Below, one piece after another: positions 13,350 to 24,113 of a stretch of 64,000 nucleotides of DNA. The first letter of the stretch is position 1, and the number at the start of each line of letters is the position of its first letter. Location: positions 2,294,001-2,358,000 of the forward strand of contig JAJNNQ010000139.1 in NCBI GenBank assembly GCA_027886175.1. The letters are read 5' to 3'. The notes under the pieces were generated by a model that did not search any database, had not been told where the DNA came from, and saw only the letters and a program-made list of their open reading frames with translations. The stretch comes from Phylloscopus collybita (taxonomy: Eukaryota; Chordata; Aves; Passeriformes; Phylloscopidae). The position numbers and the translations under genes were made by a program.

Positions 13350-13364
13350 GATAAAGGTTATCTC
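13348..13364. promoter_or_regulatory. GATA palindrome in LTR U3
   Basis: GAGATAA-AGG-TTATCTC is a perfect 7-bp inverted repeat with a 3-bp spacer, giving two opposed AGATAA sites that match the GATA-factor consensus. It lies in the presumed enhancer part of U3. Confidence 0.45.
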
Positions 13365-13457
13365 TGGAGAGGGATTTGCCTGGCCCTGCTTCGCGTTACA
13401 ACCCGATTCGTCTTCCGCAAACGCAGTCTGTCCCTTCCAATTCACATTCTCTCCACA

Positions 13458-13463
13458 ACGTAG
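13458..13463. repeat. Right target-site duplication (ACGTAG)
   Basis: Exact copy of the 6-bp sequence at 13,084-13,089. The satellite monomer resumes in the correct phase directly after it (GATGTATAATTTGG). Confidence 0.9.
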
Positions 13464-15939
13464 GATGTATAATTTGGTTTCCCGTGGAATAGGGCACTGT
13501 TCATGCCTAATGCTGTGTGCCTGCCACTGGGCATATGCCTGCTAAATCTCCATACAAATGAGCATATCTCGCAGATGCAATTTACCACCAGATGGAAGTT
13601 TGCCTGCCCTTGTAGTGGCAAAGGCCTCCTAAAAACTGACATCAGGAACCGGGAGTGGCCACTTTGGTTTCCCATACAAATGGGCCACCGTTCGTGTGTA
13701 ATGCTGTCTGCTTGCCACTGGGCTTCTTCCTATTAAAATTCCACTAAAATTCCATAGAAATGAGGATATCTCCCAGGTGCAATCTACAACCAGATAGAAG
13801 ATTCTCTGCCCTTGTAGTACCAAAGCCCTCCTAAAAAACTGACATCAGGAATCAGGGGTGGAGACTTTGTTTTCCCATGGAAAAGGGCCACCATTTGTGT
13901 CTAATGCTCTCTGCCTGCCACTGGGCTTCTGCCTGCTGAAATTCCATACAAATGAGGATATCTCCCTGATGAAATAAACCAACAGACGGAAGTTTGTCTT
14001 CCCATGTACTGCAAAAGACCTCCTAAAACCTGATATCGGGAACGTAGTGTGGAGACTTTGGTTTCCCATGGAAAAAGACAACTGTTCCTGTCTAATGCTG
14101 TCTGCCTGGTACAGTGGTTATGACTGCTGAAGTTCCATAAAAATGAGGATATCTCTGCGATGCAATCAACCACAAGATAGAAGTATGTCTGCCCTTGTAG
14201 TACCAAAGGCCTCCTACAAACTGACATCAGGAACGTGAGATGGAGACTTTGGTTTCCCAAGGAAATGGGCCACCGTTTGTGTCTAATGCTCTCTGCCAGC
14301 CACTTGGCTTATGCCTACTAGAATTCCAATAAAATTCTCTACAAATGAGGATATCTCCCAGGTGCAATCTACCACCTGATGGAAGTTTGTCTGCCCTTGT
14401 AGGTCCTAAGGCCTCCTACAAACTGACATCAGGAACGTGAGGTGGAGACTTTGGTTTCCAATGGAAAAGTTCCACTGTTCGTGTCTAATGCTGTCTGCCT
14501 GCCACTAAGCTTCTGCCTGTTGAAATTCCATAGAAATGAGGATATCTCCTCGATGCAATCAACCACCAGACGGAATGTGGTCTGCCTTTGTACTGCCAAA
14601 GGCCTCCTTCAAACTGACATCAGGAACCTGGGGTTGAGACTTTGGTTTCCCATGGAAAAGGGCCACCGTTCGTGTCTAATGCTGTCTGCTTGCCACTGGG
14701 ATTATGGCTACTAAAATTACATACAAATGAGGCTATCTCCCAGATGCAATATGCCACCAGATGGAAGTTTGTCTGCTCTTGCAGTGCCAAAGGCCTCCTT
14801 CAAACTGACATTCGGAACCTGGCCTGGAGACTTCGGTTTCCTATGGAAAAGGCTCACCGTTTATGTTTAATGCTGTCTGTCTGCCACTGGGCTTCTGAGT
14901 ACTAAAATACCACTAAAATTCCGTACAAATGAGGACATCTCCGAGGTGCAATCTACCGCCAGATGGAAATTTGTCTGCCAGTGTAGCGCCAATGGCCTCC
15001 TAAAAACTGACATCAGGAACATAGGATGCATAATTGGTTTTTCCATTGAAAAGGGCAACCGTTCGTGTCTAATGCTGTCTGCCTGCCACTGGGTTACGCC
15101 TGCTGAAATTCCTCACAAATGAGGATGTCTCCCAGGTGCAATCTACCACCCGTTGGAAGTTTGTCTGCCCTTGTAGTGCCAAAGGTCTCCTAAAAACTGA
15201 CATCAGGAAGGTGGGGTGGAGACTTCGGTTTCCCATGAAAAAGGTCCACCGTTCGTGTCCTATGCTGTCTGCCTGCCACTGATCTTCTGCCTGCTGAAAT
15301 TCCATACAAATGAGGATATCTCCTCAATGCAATCAACCACCAGACGGAACTTTGTCTGCCCTTGTAGTGCCAAAGGCCTCCTACAAACTGACATCAGGAA
15401 CCTGGAGTGGAGACTTTGGTTTCCCATGGAAATGGGACAGCGTTCGTGTCTAATGATGTTTGCCTACCACAAGGCTTCTGCCTATTAAAATTCCAATAAA
15501 ATTCTATACCATTGAAGATGTTTCTCACGTGCAATCTACCACCAAATGGCAGTTTGTCTCCCCCTGTAGAGCAAAAGGCTTCCTACAAATTGACATCAAG
15601 AAGCTGGGGTGGAGACTTTGGTTTCCCATGGCAAAGGGCCACGGTTCCTGTCTAATGCTGTCTGCCTGCCACTGGGCTTATGCCTACTAAAATTCCTCTA
15701 AAATTCCATACAAATGCGAATATCTCCCAGGTGCAAACTAACACCAGATGGAAGTTTCTCTGCCCTTATGTTTCCAAAGGCCTCCTACAAACTGCCATCA
15801 GAAACCTAGGGTGGAGACTTTGGTTTCCCATGGAAAAGGACCACCGTTCCTGTCTAATGCTGTCTGCCTGGCACTGTGGTTATGACTGCTGAAGTTCCAT
15901 ACAAATGAGGGTATCTCCCAGATGCAATATGCCACCAGA

Positions 15940-18900
15940 TGGAAGTTTGTCTGCTCTTGCAGTGCCAAAGGCCTCCTTTATACTGACATTCGGAAAATGG
16001 CGTGGAGACTTTGGTTTCCTATGGAAAAGGCCCACCGTTCATGTTTAATGCTCTCTGTCTGCAACTGGGCTTCTGAGTACTAAAATACCACTAAAATTCC
16101 ATACAAATAAGGACATCTCCGAGGTGCGATCCACCACGAGATTGAGGTTTGTCTGCCCTTGTAGTGCCAAAGGCCTCCTACAAACTGACATCAGGAGCCT
16201 GGGTTGGAGACTTTGTTTTCCCATGGAAAAGGGCCACCGTTCGTGTCTAATGCTGTCTGCCTGCCACTGGGCTTCGATCTGCTGAAATTCCATACAAATG
16301 TGGATATCTTCCCGATGCAATCAACCACCAGACGGAAGTTTTTCTGCCCTTGTACTGTCAATGGCCTACTAAAACCTGACATCGGGAACGTGGTGTGGAG
16401 ACTTTGGTTTCCCTAGGAAAAGGACCACCGTTCCTGTCTAATGCTGTCTGCCTGGCACTGTGGTTATGACTGCTGAAGGTCCATACAAATGAGGATATCT
16501 CCCAGGAGCAATCTACCACCAGGTGGAAGTTTGTCTACCCTTGTACTGCCGAAGGCCTCCTAGTAACGGACATCAGGAACGTGGGGTGGAGACTTTGGTT
16601 TCCCATAAAAATGGGCCACAGTTCGTGTCTAAAGCTGTCTGCCTGCCACTGGGGATCTTCGTAATAAAATTCCAATAAAATTCCAGAGAAATGAGGATAT
16701 CTCCCAGGTGCAATCTACCACCAGATGGAAGTTTTTCTGCCCTTGTAGTTCCAAACGCCTTCTACAAATTGACATCAGGAACGTGGGGTGGAGACTTTGT
16801 TTTCCCATGGAAATGGGCTACCGTTTGTGTCTAATGCTATGTGACTGCCACTGGGATTATGCCTAGTAAAATCCCGTACAAATGAGGATATCTCCCAGAT
16901 AGAGTCTACCACCAGATGAAAGTTTGTCTGCCCTTGTAATGCCAAAGGCCTCCTACAAACTGACATCAGGATTCTGGAAAGGAGGCTTTGGTTTCCCATG
17001 GAAAAGGGGCACCCTTGTTGTTTAATGCTGTCTCCTTGCCACTGGGCTTATGACTACTGAAATTACATACAAATGAGGATATCTACCTAACAAAATTTCC
17101 CACCAGATGGAAGTTTGTCTGCCCTTTTAATGCCAAAGGCCTACTAAAAACTGACATCAGGAGCCTGGTTGGAGACTTTGTTTTCCCATGGAAAAGGGCC
17201 ACCGTTCCTCTCTAATGCTGTCTGCCTGCCACTGGGCTTCTACCTGATGAAATTCCATAAAAATGAGGATATCTCAACGATGCAATCAACCACCAGACGG
17301 AAGTTTGTTTGCCCTTGTAGTGCCAAAGGCCTCCTAGAAACGGACAAAAGGAACGAGGGGTGGAGACTTTGGTTTTCCATCAAATGGGCCATTTTTCTTG
17401 TCTAATGCTGTCTGCCTCCCACGAGGTTTCTTCCTACTAAAATTCCACTAAAACTCCATAAAAATGAGGATATCTCCCAGGTGCAATCTACAACCAGATG
17501 GAAGTTTCTCTGCCCTTATATTGGAAAACGTCTCCTACAAAGTGACATCAGCAACATGGGGTGGAGATTTTGGTTTCCCATGGAAAAGGGCCACTGTTCG
17601 TGTGTAATGCTGTCTGCCAGATACTGGGCTTATGCCTACTAAAATTCCACTAAAATTCCATACAAATGAGGATACCTCCCAGGTGCAATCTACCACCAGA
17701 TGGAAGTTTGTCTGCCCTTGTAGTGTTAAAGGCTTCCTACAAATTAACATCAGGAACCTGGGGCGTAGACTTTGGTTTCCCATGGAAAAGGGCCACCATT
17801 CGGGTCTAATGCTGTCTGCCTGGCACTGTGGTTATGACTGCTGCAGTTCCATACAAATGCTGATAAGTCCCAGGTGCAATCTACCACCAGGTGGAAGTTT
17901 GTCAGCCCTTGCAGTGCCAAAAGCCTCCTAAAAACTGACATCAGGAACATAGGATGGATAATTTGTTTTTCCATGGAAAGGGGCCACTGTTCGTGTCTAA
18001 TGCTGTCTGCCTGCCAGTGGGCAGAAGCCTACCAAAATTCCCTACAAATGAGGATATCTCCCAAATGCAATTTCCCACCAGATGGAAGTTTGTCTGCCCT
18101 TTTTATGCCAAAGGCCTCCTACAAACTGACATGAGGAGCCTGGGTTGGAGACTTTGGTTTCCCATGGATATTGGCCAGCGTTCGTGTGTAATGCTGTCTG
18201 CCTGCCACTGGGCTTTTACCTGCTGAAATTCCATACAAATGAGGATATCTCCCCGATGCAATCAGCCACCAGACGGAAGTTTGTTTGCCCTTGTACTGCC
18301 AAAGGCCTCCTAAAACCTGACATCAGGAACGTGGCTTGGAGACTTTGGCTGCCCATGGGAAAAGGGCCACCGTTCATGTCTAATGCTGTCTGCCTGCCAC
18401 TGGGCTTCTACCTGCTGAAGTTCCATACAAATGAGGATATCTCCCCGATGCAATCAACCACCAGACGGAAGTTTGTCTACCTTTGTAGTGTCAAAGGCCT
18501 CCTAGAAACGGACATCCGGATCGTGGGGTGGAGACTTTGGTTTCCCATAAAAATGGGCCATTGTTCGTGTCTAATGCTGTCTGCCTGCCACTGTGCTTCT
18601 TCCTACTAAAATTCCACTAAAACTCCATAGAAATGAGGATATCTCCCAGGTGCAATCTACAACCAGATGGAAGTTTCTCTGCCCTTATATTGGAAAACGC
18701 CTCCTACAAAGTGACATCAGCAACATGGGGTGGAGATTTTGGTTTCCCATGGAAAAGGGCCACTGTTCGTGTCTAATGCTGTCTGCCTGCCACTGGAGTT
18801 ATGCCTACTGAAATTCCTCACAAATGAGGATATTTCCCAGATGGAATCTCCCACCAGTTGGAAGTTTGTTTGCCCTTCTAGTGCCAAAGGCCTCCTAAAA

Positions 18901-19627
18901 ACTGACATCAGGAACGTGGGGTGGAGACTTTGGTTTCTCATGGAAATGGGCCATCATTCGTGTCTAATAATGTCTGTCGGCCATTGGGCTTCTACCTACG
19001 AAAATTCCACTGAAATTCCATACAAATGAAGACATCTCCCGGGTGCAGTCTACCGCCAGATATAAGTTTTTCTGCCCTTGTATTTCCAAAGGCCTTCTAT
19101 AAACTGACATGAGGAGCCTGGAGTGGACACTTTGGTTCCCCATGGATATGGGCCAGCGTTCGTGTGTAAAGCAGTCTGCCTGCTGCTGGATTTCTGCCTA
19201 CTTTAATACCACTGAAATTCCATAAAAATGAGGATATCTCCCAGGTGCAATCTACCACCAGACGGAAGTTTTTCTGCCCTTGTACTTCCAAAGGCCTCTT
19301 ACAAACTAATATCAGGAACGTGGGGTACAGACTTCGGTTTCCCATGGAAAAGGACCACCGTTTGTGTCTAATGCTGTCTGCCTGCCACTGGGGTTATGCC
19401 TGCTGAAATTCCTCACAAATGAGGATATCTCCCGCACGGAATCTACCACCAGTTGGAAGTTTATCTGCCCTTGTAGTGCCAAAGGCCTCCTACAAACTGA
19501 CATCAGGCACGTGAGATGGAGACTTTGGTTTCCCAAGGAAATGGACCACAGTTCGTGTCTAATGCTGTCTGCGAACCACTGGGCTTATGCCGACTAAAAT
19601 TCCACTAAAATTCTATACAAATGAGGA
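15940..19627. repeat. Block of about 3.7 kb, left copy (offset 17,063)
   Basis: Equivalent positions recur 17,063 bp downstream, for example 16,204/33,267, 18,145/35,208, 19,097/36,160 and 19,364/36,427. A one-base length change near 17.16 kb shifts the offset to 17,064 and is compensated before 17.87 kb. Around 17,620-17,860 the two copies carry different monomer variants although total length is kept, so the pair is mosaic. The left copy continues past the point where the right copy is cut off by satellite B. Confidence 0.8.
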
Positions 19628-19785
19628 TGTCTCCCAGGTGCAATCTACCACCAGATGGAAGTTTGCCTGCCCCTGAAGAGCCAAAGGCTTCCTACAAATT
19701 TACATCAAGAACCTGAGGCAGAGACTTTGGTTTCCCATGGAAAAGGGCCACCGTTCGCGTCTAATGCTGTCTGCCTGCCACTGGG
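18180..19785. repeat. Eight-monomer block, copy 1 of 4
   Basis: This block recurs at about 22,111-23,716 (offset 3,931), 24,863-26,468 (offset 6,683) and 35,243-36,690 (offset 17,063, truncated). Shared rare variants are the GGCTGCCCATGGGAAAAGGG version of the central dyad and a CTGCGAACCACTGG/CTGCGAGACACTGG segment near its end. Four copies make it the most amplified multi-monomer unit of region 1. Confidence 0.75.
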
Positions 19786-20239
19786 CTTCTGCCTGCTGAA
19801 ATTCCATACAAATGAGGGTATCTCCTAGATGCAATCAAACACAAGACGGAACTTTGTCTGCCCTTGTAGTGCCAAAGGCCTCCTACAAAATGACACCCGG
19901 AACCCGGAGTGGAGGCTTTGGTTTCCCATGGAAATGGGCCATTGTTCGTGTCTAATGCTGTCTGCCTGCCACTGGGTTTCTTCCTACTAAAATTCCACTA
20001 AAATTCCATAGAAATGAGGATATCTCCCAGGTGCAATCTACAACCAGATGGAAGTTTTTCTGCCCTTATATTGGAAAACGCCTCCTACAATGAGACATCA
20101 GCAACGTGGGGTGGAGATTTTGGTTTCCCATGGAAATGGGCCACTGTTCGTGTCCAATGCTGTCTGCGTGCCACTTGGCTTCTGCCTTCTGAAATCCCAT
20201 ACAAATGAGCATATCTCGCCGATGCAATCAACCACCATA

Positions 20240-20955
20240 TGGAAGTTTGTCTGCCCTTTTAATGCCAAAGGCCTCCTACAAACTGACATGAGGAGCCTGG
20301 GTTGGAGACTTTGGTTTCCCATGGATATTGGCCAGCGTTCGTGTGTAATGCTGTCTGCCTGCCGCTGGACTTCTGCCTACTAAAATTCCACTAAAATTCT
20401 ATACAAATGAGGATATCTCCCAGGTGCAATCTACCACCAGATGGAAGTTTGTCTGCCCTTGTAGTTCCAAAGGCCTCCTACAAACTGACATCAGGAACGT
20501 GAGGTGGAGACTTTGGTTTCCCATGGAAAAGGTCCATTGTTCATGTCTAATGCTGTCTGCGTGCCACTGGGCTTCTGCCTGCTGAAATTCCATACAAATG
20601 AGGATATCTCCTCGATGCAATCAACCAACAGACGGAACTTTGTCTGCCCTTCTAGTGCCAAACGCCTCCTTCAAACTGACATCAGGATCCTGGATTGGAA
20701 ACTTTGGTTTCCCATGGAAATGGGCCAGCGTTCGTGTCTAATGACGTGTGCCTGCCACGAGGCTTCTGCCTATTAAAATTCCACTAAAATTCCATACAAA
20801 TGAGGATGTCTCCCATGTGCAATCTACCACCAGATGGAAGTTTGTCTGCCCCTGTAGAGCCAAAGGCTTCCTACAAATTGACATCAGGAACCTGGGGCGG
20901 AGACTTTGGTTTCCCATTGAAAAGGACCACCGTTCCTGTCTAATGCTGTCTGCCT
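20240..20955. repeat. Block shared with 28.49-29.21 kb (offset 8,253)
   Basis: About 3.7 monomers recur with a constant offset of 8,253 bp and very few differences. The shared variants include CCAAACGCCTCCTTCAAACT and a CTAATGACGTGTGCCTGCCA segment. The copies diverge after about 20,955 and 29,208. Confidence 0.75.
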
Positions 20956-21361
20956 GCCACTGGGCTTATGCCTACTAAAATTACATACAAATGAGGATAT
21001 CTCCCAGATGCAATATGCCACCAGTTGGAAGTTTGTCTCGTCTTGTAGTGCCAGAGGCCTCCTAGAAAATGACATCAGGAACCTGGGGTGGAGACTTTGG
21101 TTTCCCATGGAAATGGGCCACTATTCATGTCTAATTCTGTCTGCCTGCCGCTGGGATTCTGCCTACTAAAATTCCTCTAAAATTCCATACAAATGCGAAT
21201 ATCTCCCAGGTGCAAACTAACACCAGATGGAAGTTTCTCTGCCCTTATGTTTCCAAAGGCCTCCTACAAACTGCCATCAGAAACCTAGGGTGGAGACTTT
21301 GGTTTCCCATGGAAAAGGACCACCGTTCCTGTCTAATGCTGTCTGCCTGGCACTGTGGTTA

Positions 21362-24113
21362 TGACTGCTGAAGTTCCATACAAATGAGGATATCTCCCAG
21401 ATGCAATATGCCACCAGTTGGAAGTTTGTCTCGTCTTGTAGTGCCAGAGGCCTCCTAGAAAATGACATCAGGAACCTGGGGTGGAGACTTTGGTTTCCCA
21501 TGGATATTGGCCACTATTCATGTCTAATTTTTTCTGCCTGCCGCTGGGATTCTGCCTACTAAAATTCCACTAAAATTCCATGCAAATGCGAATATCTCCC
21601 GGGTGCAATCAAACACCAGATGGAAGTTTCTCTGCCCTTGTATTGCCAAAGACCTCCTTCAAACTGACATCAGGAACATAGGATGGATAATTTGTCTTTC
21701 CATGGAAAAGGACCACCGTTCGTGTCTAATGCTGTCTGCCTGGCACTGTGGTTATGACTGCTGAAGTTCCATACAAATGAGGATATCTCCCAGATGCAAT
21801 ATGCCACCAGATGGAAGTTTGTCTGCTCTAGCAGTGCCAAAGGCCTCCTTTATACTGACATTCGGAACCTGGCGTGGAGACTTTGGTTTCCTATGGAAAA
21901 GGCCCACCGTTCATGTTTAATGCTCTCTGTCTGCAACTGGGCTTCTGAGTACTAAAATACCACTAAAATTCCATACAAATAAGGACATCTACGAGGTGCG
22001 ATCCACCACTAGATGGAGGTTTGTCTGCCCTTGTAGTGCCAAAGGCCTCCTACAAACTGACATCAGGAGCCTGGGTTGGAGACTTTGTTTTCCCATGGAA
22101 AAGGGCCACCGTTCGTGTCTAATGCTGTCTGCCTGCCACTGGGCTTTTACCTGCTGAAATTCCATACAAATGAGGATATCTCCCCGATGCAATCAGCCAC
22201 CAGACGGAAGTTTGTTTGCCCTTGTACTGCCAAAGGCCTCCTAAAACCTGACATCAGGAACGTGGCTTGGAGACTTTGGCTGCCCATGGGAAAAGGGCCA
22301 CCGTTCATGTCTAATGCTGTCTGCCTGCCACTGGGCTTCTACCTGCTGAAGTTCCATACAAATGAGGATATCTCCCCGATGCAATCAACCACCAGACGGA
22401 AGTTTGTCTACCTTTGTAGTGTCAAAGACCTCCTAGAAACGGACATCAAGAACGTGGGGTGGAGACTTTCGTTTCCCATAAAAATGGGCCATTGTTCGTG
22501 TCTAATGCTGTCTGCCTGCCACTATGCTTCTTCCTACTAAAATTCCACTAAAACTCCATAGAAATGAGGATATCTCCCAGGTGCAATCTACAACCAGATG
22601 GAAGTTTCTCTGCCCTTATATTGGAAAACGCCTCCTACAATGAGACATCAGCAACGTGGGGTGGAGATTTTGGTTTCCCATGGAAAAGGGCCACTGTTCG
22701 TGTCTAATGCTGTCTGCCTGCCACTGGAGTTATGCCTACTGAAATTCCTCACAAATGAGGATATTTCCCAGATGGAATCTCCCACCAGTTGGAAGTCTGT
22801 TTGCCCTTCTAGTGCCAAAGGCCTCCTAAAAACTGACATCAGGAACCTGGGGTGGAGACTTTGGTTTCTCATGGAAATGGGCCACCGTTCGTGTCTAATA
22901 ATGTCTGTCGGCCATTGGGCTTCTACCTACGAAAATTCCACTGAAATTCCATACAAATGAAGACATCTCCCGGGTGCAGTCTACCGCCAGATATAAGTTT
23001 TTCTGCCCTTGTATTTCCAAAGGCCTTCTATAAACTGACATGAGGAGCCTGGAGTGGAGACTTTGGTTTCCCATGGATATGGGCCAGCGTTCGTGTGTAA
23101 AGCAGTCTGCCTGCTGCTGGATTTCTGCCTACTTTAATACCACTGAAATTCCATAAAAATGAGGATATCTCCCAGGTGCAATCTACCACCAGATGGAAGT
23201 TTTTCTGCCCTTGTACTTCCAAAGGCCTCTTACAAACTAATATCAGGAACGTGGGGTACAGACTTCGGTTTCCCATGGAAAAGGACCACCGTTTGTGTCT
23301 AATGCTGTCTGCCTGCCACTGGGGTTATGCCTGCTGAAATTCCTCACAAATGAGGATATCTCCCGCACGGAATCTACCACCAGTTGGAAGTTTATCTGCC
23401 CTTGTAGTGCCAAAGGCCTCCTACAAACTGACATCAGGCACGTGAGATGGAGACTTTGGTTTCCCAAGGAAATGGACCACAGTTCGTGTCTAATGCTGTC
23501 TGCGAGACACTGGGCTTATGCCGACTAAAATTCCACTAAAATTCTATACAAATGAGGATGTCTCCCAGGTGCAATCTACCACCAGATGGAAGTTTGCCTG
23601 CCCCTGAAGAGCCAAAGGCTTCCTACAAATTGACATCAAGAACCTGAGGCGGAGACTTTGGTTTCCCATGGAAAAGGGCCACCGTTCGCGTCTAATACTG
23701 TCTGCCTGCCACTGGGCTTATGGCTATTAAAATTACATACAAATGAGGATATCTCCTAGATGCAATATGCCACCAATTGGAACTTTGTCTCCTCCTGTAG
23801 TGCCAGAGGCCTCCTAGAAAATGACATGAGGAACCTGGGGTGGAGACTTTGGTTTCCCATGGAAATGAGCCACTATTCATGTCTAATTCTGTCTACCTTC
23901 AGCTGGGATTCTGTCTACTAATATTCCACTAAAATTCCATACAAATGAGTATATCTCCCAGGTGCAATCTAACACCAGATGGAAGATTCTCTGCCCTTGT
24001 GTTTCCAAAGGCCTCCTACAAACTGCCATCAGGAACCTGGGGTGGAGACTTTGCTTTCCCATGGAAAAGGACCACCGTTCCTGTCTAATGCTGTCTGCCT
24101 GGCACTGTGGTGA
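21362..24113. repeat. 2,752-bp tandem duplication, unit 1
   Basis: Every landmark in this unit recurs 2,752 bp downstream (21,580/24,332, 22,076/24,828, 22,598/25,350, 23,028/25,780, 23,883/26,635). The length corresponds to about 14 monomers. Few differences separate the units, so this is a recent unequal exchange. The ends are approximate: both units start in the CTGGCACTGTGGTTATGACT type of monomer and similarity fades after about 26,890. Confidence 0.85.

Larger units (their letters stand above)
13090..13457 (-). mobile_element. Solo LTR of an endogenous retrovirus (368 bp, minus strand)
   Basis: This is the only stretch of region 1 unrelated to satellite A. It begins TGTTG and ends CCACA on the plus strand, so it has the canonical TG...CA ends, and it is flanked by perfect 6-bp ACGTAG duplications. 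Transcription would run on the minus strand: an AATAAA polyadenylation signal reads there at 13,225-13,220, followed by a GT-rich stretch, which puts U3 on the right and a short R-U5 on the left. No gag, pol or env sequence is present, so this is a solo LTR left by LTR-LTR recombination. Length and 6-bp duplication suggest a class II (ERVK-like) element; the exact family is not recognised. A non-autonomous LTR element is the alternative. Confidence 0.87.

Noticed and set aside
13263..13445. 60-codon frame inside the LTR
   Set aside because: It opens with GTG and lies in LTR U3. Nothing in it resembles a retroviral protein.
22076..22540. 154-codon open frame in satellite A, present four times
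   Set aside because: It spans more than two monomers of the same satellite and recurs only because its block was duplicated. It consists of the same translated monomer motifs in rotating frames.
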